A stretch of DNA of 6,844 nt from an uncultured Verrucomicrobia subdivision 3 bacterium (GTDB taxonomy: Bacteria; Verrucomicrobiota; Verrucomicrobiae; Limisphaerales; UBA11358): assembly GCA_903847285.1 (NCBI GenBank), contig CAINDH010000118.1:1-6844 (forward strand), given 5' to 3'. The translations under genes and the position numbers were made by a program. The notes under the pieces were generated by a model. The model was not told the DNA's origin. It searched no databases and saw nothing but the letters and a program-made list of their open reading frames with translations. This document shows, piece by piece, positions 1 to 6,193 of the stretch; positions within the stretch are counted from its first letter, which is position 1, and every line of letters starts with the position of its first letter.

Positions 1-1235
1 CGGACGAGATTTCCGCCGAACAACATCCGATTGCCGATCTTCGCCGCATCGAGACATTTCACAAAGGCGCCGCGCGTGAACGGCGCGGATTTTTTCACGA
101 GCATCATGAAACCGAACCAGGAGCATTCCGTCTGATGCCCAGACTTGTCCCACGTGAATCCTTGCGGCGTCCAACTCGCGGCGTGGGTCGGGAGTTGGAA
201 TTGAATGAATTCTTCCAAGTCTGCCAGTCCCGCGCGAAGCTTGTTCCAGTTATCCATCCGCGCTTGAACAAATGCAGGCAGCTTCTTCAACTGCTGCCGA
301 CCAATGGCGGCCTGCGGGTCAAGCGGCTTCAAGTTGTAGCCGAGGTGCGAGTAAATATATTTGTGGTCATAGCCCTCGGGCAGTTCGCCCAGCTTCCAAC
401 CGAAACGCTTGTGACAGGTATCGTCCTTGCCACTGGCGCACCAGCAATCGCGACCCCAATCGCGGAAACTTTCGGCGAGCACCTTGAGTTTCATGTCGCG
501 CACGACGTTCACTGCGCCGCCTTCGCCCATCGTCAGGTGATGCGGCGGATAAAAACTTTGCGTGGACAGATCGCCGAACGTGCCGGTGAATTTTTCATCG
601 TAGCGGCAACCCAGCGCATCACAGTTGTCCTCGATCAGCCAGAGATTATGGCGCTGACAGAATTCCGTTGTGGCCGTGAGGTCGAAGGGATTGCCCAGCG
701 TGTGCGCCATCATCACTGCCTTGGTTTTTCCCGGTGTGAACGCGGCTTCAAGCTGGTCGGGACGGGCATTCAACGTGGACGGGTCGTTGTCAATGAACAC
801 GGGCGCGCAGCCGTTCTGCAAAATCGGTGCCACGGTCGTCGGGAATCCAGCAGCGGCGGTGATGACCTCATCGCCGGGACGTAACTGGCGGTCGCCGAGT
901 TTGGGACTGGTTAATGCAGACAGCGCGACGAGATTTGCGGAGGAGCCGGAGTTGACGAGAATGGATTTTTTGACGCCGAGAAACGCAGCGAGTTCGTTTT
1001 CAAACGCGTCGCCTTCCGGCCCGAGCGTGAGCCAGAAATCGAGCGTCGAAGAAACGGCGGCTTCCACTTCGTCCTCAGTGAAAACCCGGCCGGCGTAGGG
1101 CACAGTGGTCTGGCCGGGAACGAACGCAGGACGTTTGGCATCTTCGCCTGGACGGTTCGCACCGTGGGTGAGCGCGGAGAACTCACGCGTGAGGCGGAGG
1201 ATTTCAGCTTTGATTTCTGAGGGTGATTTTGACAT
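1..1235 (-). CDS. rfbH: RfbH, CDP-4-keto-6-deoxyglucose 3-dehydrase (E1), partial at C-terminus
   Basis: PLP- and [2Fe-2S]-dependent dehydrase of the DegT/DnrJ/EryC1/StrS aminotransferase fold. It removes the C-3 hydroxyl of CDP-4-keto-6-deoxyglucose together with an E3 reductase, on the way to CDP-3,6-dideoxyhexoses. The frame is open from the ATG at 1235 to the left edge (411 complete codons, no stop); the family is about 437 residues, so roughly 25 are missing. Visible marks: NSGSSANL (95-102) for PLP phosphate binding, EDNCDALG (202-209), and FYPPHHLTMGEGG, where His232 stands in place of the PLP-binding Lys of ordinary aminotransferases. Cysteines 205, 264, 266 and 274 match the E1 iron-sulfur set. 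This His-plus-four-Cys combination separates it from plain sugar aminotransferases and from GDP-using ColD. It starts 11 bp after the rfbG stop, so it is almost surely co-transcribed. No Shine-Dalgarno is seen before the ATG. Confidence 0.95.
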   Translation of the reverse strand, partial: MSKSPSEIKAEILRLTREFSALTHGANRPGEDAKRPAFVPGQTTVPYAGRVFTEDEVEAAVSSTLDFWLTLGPEGDAFENELAAFLGVKKSILVNSGSSANLVALSALTSPKLGDRQLRPGDEVITAAAGFPTTVAPILQNGCAPVFIDNDPSTLNARPDQLEAAFTPGKTKAVMMAHTLGNPFDLTATTEFCQRHNLWLIEDNCDALGCRYDEKFTGTFGDLSTQSFYPPHHLTMGEGGAVNVVRDMKLKVLAESFRDWGRDCWCASGKDDTCHKRFGWKLGELPEGYDHKYIYSHLGYNLKPLDPQAAIGRQQLKKLPAFVQARMDNWNKLRAGLADLEEFIQFQLPTHAASWTPQGFTWDKSGHQTECSWFGFMMLVKKSAPFTRGAFVKCLDAAKIGNRMLFGGNLV

Positions 1236-1246
1236 CGGAAAAAATT

Positions 1247-2350
1247 TCAGACTGCCCAGACGGTTTTCGCGGCGCGAGCGGCAGTTTCATATTCTTGAAT
1301 CTGCTTCACGGTCAATGCTTCCGCGATTTTATCACCGCGCTCGTGGACGGCGCGATACCAGCCGACCGTTTCCGCGATGGCGGTCTCAAAATTCCAAGTC
1401 GGATGCCAGTGCAAAATCTTTTTCGCCTTGGCGGTCGAGAGCATGAGCAATTTGGCCTCGTGGAGATCGTGCGGATTACTTTTGTCGTCCCATCTGCCGG
1501 GCCAGTTTTTCAAGACTTCGCGGACAAGTTCGCCAACATTGCGGTTAGCTTCCTGCTCAGGACCAAAGTTGAATGCGGAAGAAATATCTTTCAATTCCGC
1601 GCCGACAAGTTTCGGCTGCGCCAGCGTCGCCGCGAGCCAGAGATAACCGCTCAAAGGTTCGAGCACATGCTGCCACGGACGTGTGGCGAAGGGATTGCGA
1701 ACGGGAATCGTTTCGCCACGTTGCACCGCGCGAATGCAGTCAGGCACGATGCGGTCAAGCGCCCAGTCACCGCCGCCGATGACATTGCCGGCGCGAGCAC
1801 TGGCGATGCGGACGGGAGTCTTACCAAAGAACGACCGGCGATAGGCACTGATGACGATTTCCGCCGCGCCTTTGCTGGAACTGTAAGGATCGTGGCCACC
1901 GAGGTGATCTTCTTCGACGTAAGCGTAATCCTGTTCGCGATTCTCGTAACACTTGTCGGTAGTAACCAGCACGGCGGCGCAAGGCTTTTCAAGCGAGCGC
2001 AACGCTTGCAACACATGCGCCGTGCCCATGACGTTGGTGGCGTAAGTTTCCAACGGTTGCTCGTAGGAAAGGCGCACCAGCGGCTGCGCGGCGAGGTGGA
2101 AGACAAAGTCGGGTTGAACGCGCGCGATGGATTTTTTTACAACGGCAAAATCCCGGACATCGCCGATCTCGTGCTCAATCTCCCGTTCAATCCCAAGCTG
2201 CGAAAAGATGGCGGGCTGTGTTTCCGGCGGCAGCGCGAAGCCATGGACACGCGCGCCAAGGCTTAGCAGCCAGCGCGTGAGCCAGGAACCCTTGAAGCCG
2301 GTGTGGCCGGAAAGCCAGACGGTCTTGCCTTGGAATGCATCGGCGAACAT
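1247..2350 (-). CDS. rfbG: CDP-glucose 4,6-dehydratase
   Basis: Cytoplasmic NAD-dependent enzyme of the extended short-chain dehydrogenase family. It converts CDP-glucose to CDP-4-keto-6-deoxyglucose, the substrate of the next gene product. The 367 residues fit the family length. Seen in order: Rossmann nucleotide-binding loop GHTGFKGSWL (15-24), HLAAQPLV (85-92), the TDK triad segment (131-133), and the catalytic Tyr156-x3-Lys160 in YSSSK. GNVIGGGDWALDRIVPD (188-204) and RPWQHVLEPLSGYL (224-237) are typical of CDP-glucose dehydratases and distinguish it from dTDP-glucose dehydratase (RfbB) and GDP-mannose dehydratase. The ATG at 2350 lies 7 bp after the rfbF stop, with no clear Shine-Dalgarno, consistent with translation following on from rfbF. 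No truncation or missing key residue is seen. Confidence 0.96.
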   Translation of the reverse strand: MFADAFQGKTVWLSGHTGFKGSWLTRWLLSLGARVHGFALPPETQPAIFSQLGIEREIEHEIGDVRDFAVVKKSIARVQPDFVFHLAAQPLVRLSYEQPLETYATNVMGTAHVLQALRSLEKPCAAVLVTTDKCYENREQDYAYVEEDHLGGHDPYSSSKGAAEIVISAYRRSFFGKTPVRIASARAGNVIGGGDWALDRIVPDCIRAVQRGETIPVRNPFATRPWQHVLEPLSGYLWLAATLAQPKLVGAELKDISSAFNFGPEQEANRNVGELVREVLKNWPGRWDDKSNPHDLHEAKLLMLSTAKAKKILHWHPTWNFETAIAETVGWYRAVHERGDKIAEALTVKQIQEYETAARAAKTVWAV

Positions 2351-2357
2351 GGCGCGT

Positions 2358-3149
2358 TTATTTGAGCCACGGCGGATTGCCTGCCTCGACGAGCGCGGTC
2401 AATTGGTCTCGGTCGCGCTGGGTATCCATGCAGGCCCAGAATCCGGAATGTTTGTGGATGTTCAACTGACCGTCATGGGCGAGTCTGGCTAACGGCTCGC
2501 GTTCGAGCATGGATTTTTCATCCTCGGAAAGATATTTATCGAAATCGCGGTGGAAGAAAAAGAAGCCGCCACTGATCCAATGCCCTTCGATATCGGGTTT
2601 CTCGGCAAATTCCACCACGCGGTCACCGTCGGTTTTGATCTCGCCGAAGCGAGAGGGAGGATTGACGCCGAGGACGGTGCCGATTTTCTTCTGCGCGAGG
2701 TGATAGCGAAATTCCGCCGCGAGGTCGGCGTCCGTCACGCCATCACCGTAAGTCACGGCAAAATGTTCCGACGTGCCGAGATATTTGCGCACGGCTTGCG
2801 CGACGCGGCTGCCAGTGAAATTTTTCTCTCCGGTATAGGCAAGTGTGACTTCCCAATCGAGCTGCCGATGGTGTTCGTGGACGGTGACTTCATTGGTCTT
2901 GAGCCGGATGGTGCAGTCCGCGTTGTGCAAGTGGAAATCGCGGAAGTAATCTTTGACGACTTCCGCCTTGAATCCTAGGCACAGGACGAAACGCCGAAAT
3001 CCAAATTGCGCATAGACCTGCATGACGTGCCAAAGGATGGGATGTTCGCCGATGGGAACCATCGGTTTGGGTCGGAATTCGGTCTCTTCCTTGAGCCGCG
3101 TGCCGAGGCCGCCGCAAAGGATGAAAACTGGAACGTCTGCCGTGTTCAT
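2358..3149 (-). CDS. rfbF: Glucose-1-phosphate cytidylyltransferase
   Basis: Nucleotidyltransferase that joins CTP and alpha-D-glucose-1-phosphate into CDP-glucose and pyrophosphate, the committed step of the CDP-sugar branch. With the ATG at 3149 the protein has 263 residues, close to the family's about 257. Seen: nucleotide-binding signature ILCGGLGTRL (10-19), the PKPM segment (27-30) with the conserved Lys, TYGDGVTD (133-140) with the likely metal-binding Asp136, EKP (183-185), WISGGFF (191-197), and the near-C-terminal GFWACMDTQRD (236-246), which matches the GFWxxMDTxRD signature of this enzyme. An upstream in-frame TTG at 3197 would add 16 residues before the conserved beta strand and is less likely. 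First gene of the rfbFGH set, with 69 bp separating it from the upstream gene. No obvious Shine-Dalgarno. Confidence 0.95.
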   Translation of the reverse strand: MNTADVPVFILCGGLGTRLKEETEFRPKPMVPIGEHPILWHVMQVYAQFGFRRFVLCLGFKAEVVKDYFRDFHLHNADCTIRLKTNEVTVHEHHRQLDWEVTLAYTGEKNFTGSRVAQAVRKYLGTSEHFAVTYGDGVTDADLAAEFRYHLAQKKIGTVLGVNPPSRFGEIKTDGDRVVEFAEKPDIEGHWISGGFFFFHRDFDKYLSEDEKSMLEREPLARLAHDGQLNIHKHSGFWACMDTQRDRDQLTALVEAGNPPWLK

Positions 3150-3218
3150 GCGTTTATGCTGGTGAAACACACGCGGCAAAGAAAGCGCAAACTGCAATCC
3201 AGTTTTTCAGACCGGAAA

Positions 3219-4241
3219 TCAACGTTGAAACTGACTGGAGATCGGCTGGGGCGTGCCGGACAGCCACGGCGGCGGCTTGGGTTTCCAACTTGGCACTACC
3301 ACCGGCTGTTCGCGCGGCGTGACGATACCCGGCAACGGCGTCAGACCGATGGGCCGGCTCTGGCTGTTGAGAAATGGTTTGTAGGAAATTCCCACCGGAT
3401 TCGGTTCCGCATCCGGCTGCGTCAGATTCTGATCCACCACCGGCTTCGGCACCGGAAAGTAACGACTGGTCGGCGAAGGCGTGGCGGCATCCGAGCTGGG
3501 ATTCATCAACTGCCGGAAACGCTGCATTGAAGCTTCTTGCTCAAGTTTTTCCTTGGTCAGCTTTTTTTGCAGGAACGGGTCGTATAACGTCCCGCTGGCA
3601 TCAGCTCCAGAACTGGCTTGCGCGCGTTTTTCCTGCTGACTCTCCAAAAATCGATTCAACTTTTGCGCCGGATCACCAAAATCACCAAAGCGTCGCCCGT
3701 TCTCGTCGCCGCGCGAAACGCTCCAAGACGAATTGGCACGATCAGTGCGCCAGCCGTTTGTAGGACCGGCTGCCAAGCGCGCCTGATTTTCCCGTTCCAA
3801 AAATCGTTCCAATTGCGAGGTCTTTTTCTCCCGGCCAAAGGCATCGCGCTCTGGTGGCTGAAGCAGCTTGGCGGTGGGCGTCACGCCAAAAATTTCTTCC
3901 GGCGTCAAAAGCATCCAGTTCTGGCGGTCTTTCTGCAACTGCCGCAGACGTTCCTGTTCGTCAGAATTCACTGGAGGCGGAGGCATCTGCATCGGCGGCT
4001 GGCGATTGGGAAAAGCCGTCACCGGTGCCAGCAACGACGGCGGCAAGATGAGGGTTTCAGAACTTTTCGGAATCAGCGAGGGCGTCTCCACCGTTGAAGC
4101 GTCCGCCTTGGGTGCGGAGAAAATAATCTGCTGACCGGGTTGATCGCCAGCGACCGTGCCAGTTTCCTGCGCTAACAATCCGCGGCCACCGATTACAGCG
4201 ACGAGCAGCAGCAGGTTCAATTTGGCGGCGGAATAATTCAC
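3219..4241 (-). CDS. Exported proline- and glutamine-rich protein of unknown function
   Basis: I do not recognise a family. The 340-residue protein begins at GTG 4241. It has a lysine at position 7, a hydrophobic stretch at about 8-24 (LNLLLLVAVIGGRGLLA) and a plausible signal-peptidase I site after Ala24 (LLA before QE), so export to the periplasm or surface is inferred; there is no lipobox cysteine. The rest is low in hydrophobics and rich in Pro, Gln, Ser and Arg, so largely disordered structure is likely. A Pro-Met run (81-90) precedes a charged segment (94-108), then NWMLLTPEEIFGV (108-120), the most motif-like part. Two related segments, QLERFLERENQAR (143-155) and KLNRFLESQQEKR (194-206), form an internal imperfect repeat with helix or coiled-coil character. 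The C-terminal third is strongly proline-rich with PKPPPW (321-326). Its own promoter is plausible. It lies 69 bp before rfbF, but nothing in the sequence links it to sugar synthesis. Confidence 0.8.
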   Translation of the reverse strand: MNYSAAKLNLLLLVAVIGGRGLLAQETGTVAGDQPGQQIIFSAPKADASTVETPSLIPKSSETLILPPSLLAPVTAFPNRQPPMQMPPPPVNSDEQERLRQLQKDRQNWMLLTPEEIFGVTPTAKLLQPPERDAFGREKKTSQLERFLERENQARLAAGPTNGWRTDRANSSWSVSRGDENGRRFGDFGDPAQKLNRFLESQQEKRAQASSGADASGTLYDPFLQKKLTKEKLEQEASMQRFRQLMNPSSDAATPSPTSRYFPVPKPVVDQNLTQPDAEPNPVGISYKPFLNSQSRPIGLTPLPGIVTPREQPVVVPSWKPKPPPWLSGTPQPISSQFQR

Positions 4242-4349
4242 TTTCAGGATAACACGCTAGAACAATGGACACCGCCCGTCAAAAATGAATTCAATAAATT
4301 CCGCGCCGGAGGAATGATTTCCTGCACTTGGAGCCGAATCAGCCGAAAC
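4242..4349. other. Intergenic gap holding the candidate promoter
   Basis: This is the longest gene-free stretch of the window, at 108 bp. Apart from the candidate promoter it holds only weak structure: a short direct repeat AGCCGAA (4332-4338 and 4341-4347) just after the DUF1232 gene's stop, a 4 bp stem with 3 nt loop at 4300-4310, and an AT-rich tract around 4281-4300. No strong rho-independent terminator is visible. Confidence 0.6.
4254..4282 (-). promoter_or_regulatory. Possible sigma-70-type promoter upstream of the exported-protein gene
   Basis: On the minus strand TTGACG (4277-4282; five of six matches to the -35 consensus) is followed after exactly 17 bp by TAGCGT (4254-4259), which keeps the important T, A and final T of the -10 box. 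It sits in the gap before the GTG at 4241. The expected transcription start would leave only about 5 nt before the start codon, so the transcript would be nearly leaderless. The -10 match is weak, and the pair could be chance. Confidence 0.35.
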
Positions 4350-4754
4350 TCAAGGCTGGCTGGTGATCTGCTGCCAGCTGATTCCCTGCGTTCCCGCATA
4401 AATCGCGAACGCCTTCTCGTTCTGGATCAGAACCGCGCGCACCACGCTCGAATCATCTGCCCGGCCCAATTCCAGCAGGCTTTCCGGAATGATGCCCATC
4501 TTCTTGTGCGCATAAATCAGCGCGAATAATGCCTGAGCGATGGCGGCGTAAGGTAGTTCTTTGTAAGCGCCTTCCACTGCGTCTTCGACCGCATCAGCCA
4601 AAAATTCGAGCTGATCCACCAGATGCGGGAACTTGGGCGCATTGATCTGAGTGAACTCCAGTTTCCACTGAGGCAGATGATGCAGGATTTTTTCTGCCAT
4701 CGCCGGCGTGATGCCAGCAGAGCCGTTGTTGACGAATTTAGCGATTTCGGACAT
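4350..4754 (-). CDS. Small DUF1232 (YkvA-like) domain protein, divergent
   Basis: A 134-residue protein starting at ATG 4754. Residues about 67-108 resemble the DUF1232/YkvA core: a hydrophobic helix (AAIAQALFALIY), then IIPESLLELGRADDSSVV, matching the family's pattern of Ile-Pro, a Gly, and Asp-Asp followed by small and aliphatic residues. The usual Pro-x-Asp before the Ile-Pro is replaced by Lys-Lys-Met-Gly, and the hydrophobic stretch is short, so a soluble or peripherally bound protein is more likely than an integral membrane one. The N-terminal 60 residues (PAMAEKILHHLPQWKLEF, then an acidic helix with LADAVEDAVEGAY) give no further clue. The biochemical role of DUF1232 proteins is unknown. 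It follows the Tat-exported oxidoreductase gene by 44 bp and may be co-transcribed. That this is a real gene is well supported by its coherent protein; the family assignment is tentative. Confidence 0.75.
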   Translation of the reverse strand: MSEIAKFVNNGSAGITPAMAEKILHHLPQWKLEFTQINAPKFPHLVDQLEFLADAVEDAVEGAYKELPYAAIAQALFALIYAHKKMGIIPESLLELGRADDSSVVRAVLIQNEKAFAIYAGTQGISWQQITSQP

Positions 4755-4798
4755 GGCGGCAATCTAGTGAAAGCCACGCCGATGAAAAGGGAAAACTG

Positions 4799-6175
4799 TC
4801 AGACAATTCCCGCGCGCTGCATCGCTTTGGCGTAATCGAATTCCGGCTTGCGTGCTTTGCGACTGCGGAGGGCGTTAGCAGAATCGTCGTTGGGAAATGA
4901 TTCCGTCGCGACATCCCAGGTTAGCTTGCGCTTGAGTTTCATGCTGATCCACGCGGCAGCGCAGGCTTCTAGGCTGCGGGCGGATTGTTGGATGGGGGCG
5001 ATGGGTTGCCGGTTGGCGACGATACTTTCCAGCCAGTTCCCATGATGTGTCTTGCTTGACTGCCAGCGGACAGCGTCGTTGCCGAGAGGGGAGAGAATTG
5101 TTTTATCGCTCGCACGCAAGGGCAGTTGGCCATTGCTGTCGTCGGCGCGCGTGCAGAACACCCAACCGTCATCACCCTCGAACCGGATGCCGGTGGAAAA
5201 TTTGTCGTCGAGAATCACCCGCACATTTTTCGGATAAACCATCTCGACGTGATACGCGCCATGCGCAGTGACTAAATCGTGTTTAAAAAATTTCGCGCGC
5301 GATTCCACCGTCAGCGGCCCGCCGAGTTCCTGCGCCATCGCCCATTGCGCTATATCCACATGATGCGCGCCCCAGTTCGTGATCATGCCGAGGCCAAAAT
5401 CTTCCGTGGTGATCCAGCCGGGTCGGCCATTCAAATCATCCTGCGGATGCACGCGGCCTTCCATGTAATCCTGCTCCGGCGCGGCAGCGAGCCAGTGTTC
5501 GTAATCGAGATTTTCTGGCACAGCCATGGGAACAGGTTTGTGTCCGCTGGCATTGTCGAGACCGAGGCCGATCTTGATCGTCCGCAATTGGCCGATGCGT
5601 CCATTGCGGACGGCTTCACTGGCTTTGCGGAAACTTCCCCACGGCTTTTCGGAACGCTGCTGCGAGCCGGTCTGCAAAATGATTTTCTTCGCCTCCACCG
5701 TTTTCCGGAGCGCGATGGCCTCGGCGATGGAATAGGTCACCGGCTTCTGGACGTAGATGTGTTTGCCCGCAATCGCCGCCTCAATGGCTACGAGCGCGTG
5801 CGAATGATCCGGCACGCTGATGATGACCGCGTCGATATCCGGCGATGCCAGCACGTCGTGATAATCGTGGAAGGTTTTTACACTCACGCCGGCCTCGCCC
5901 TGATTCGCGTAATAATCCTCCGCCATTTGCTTGCCAGCGGCGAGGCGCTTGGAGTCCAAGTCGCACACCGCGACGATGCGAGCGAGCGGCTCGCTCAAAG
6001 TATTTCCCATGTCGCTGCGGCCCATGCGCCCGCAGCCGATTTGCGCGACGTGGATTTTTTTGCTCGGCGCGTCCGCCCCGAAGAGCCGCGAAGGAACGAT
6101 GCTGGGCAAAACCAAAAGCCCAAAGCTGCCGCGGACGGCGGATTGCAGAAAGCTTCGGCGTGTCTGTGGCTTCAC
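4799..6175 (-). CDS. Tat-exported Gfo/Idh/MocA family oxidoreductase
   Basis: NAD(P)-dependent sugar or cyclitol dehydrogenase-like protein of 458 residues. The N-terminus has a twin-arginine signal, RRSFLQ (6-11), then a hydrophobic segment to about 28 and Ala-x-Ala-like sites near 34-36, so it should be exported folded with its cofactor. The Rossmann domain begins HVAQIGCGRMG (42-52, GxGxxG), with CDLD (71-74) ending beta-2. VPDHSH (121-126) and YVQKPVTYSI (141-150) follow; the latter is the family EKP motif with Gln for Glu but the Lys (144) kept. NWGAHHVDIAQWA (267-279) carries the putative catalytic His/Asp cluster. The GTG start at 6175 is forced: an in-frame TAA lies just upstream and the Tat motif follows at once. 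A GGCGGG stretch 9 nt upstream is a weak ribosome site. It lies 18 bp after a paralogous gene. Substrate unknown; a GH109-like glycosidase using bound NAD is an alternative. Confidence 0.9.
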   Translation of the reverse strand: MKPQTRRSFLQSAVRGSFGLLVLPSIVPSRLFGADAPSKKIHVAQIGCGRMGRSDMGNTLSEPLARIVAVCDLDSKRLAAGKQMAEDYYANQGEAGVSVKTFHDYHDVLASPDIDAVIISVPDHSHALVAIEAAIAGKHIYVQKPVTYSIAEAIALRKTVEAKKIILQTGSQQRSEKPWGSFRKASEAVRNGRIGQLRTIKIGLGLDNASGHKPVPMAVPENLDYEHWLAAAPEQDYMEGRVHPQDDLNGRPGWITTEDFGLGMITNWGAHHVDIAQWAMAQELGGPLTVESRAKFFKHDLVTAHGAYHVEMVYPKNVRVILDDKFSTGIRFEGDDGWVFCTRADDSNGQLPLRASDKTILSPLGNDAVRWQSSKTHHGNWLESIVANRQPIAPIQQSARSLEACAAAWISMKLKRKLTWDVATESFPNDDSANALRSRKARKPEFDYAKAMQRAGIV

Positions 6176-6193
6176 TGGATTCAGCCCGCCGTG

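Noticed and set aside
135..884. Plus-strand open frame of 249 codons
   Set aside because: It is antisense to rfbH, which is open through the whole stretch with all key residues.
1223..2266. Plus-strand open frame of 347 codons
   Set aside because: It is antisense to rfbG, whose catalytic motifs are intact, and encodes no recognisable domain.
3150..3197. Upstream TTG start for rfbF adding 16 residues
   Set aside because: The family begins just before the glycine-rich nucleotide-binding motif, and the ATG at 3149 gives the expected length.
3189..3205. Inverted repeat AAACTG-5 nt-CAGTTT between the exported-protein gene and rfbF
   Set aside because: A 6 bp AT-rich stem without a following U-run on the minus strand is too weak to call a terminator.
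4300..4310. Small TCCG-CGC-CGGA hairpin followed on the minus strand by an AT-rich tract
   Set aside because: A 4 bp stem with no continuous T run; expected by chance in this base composition.
4332..4347. Direct repeat AGCCGAA twice, 9 bp apart
   Set aside because: Too short and only two copies; no operator-like symmetry.
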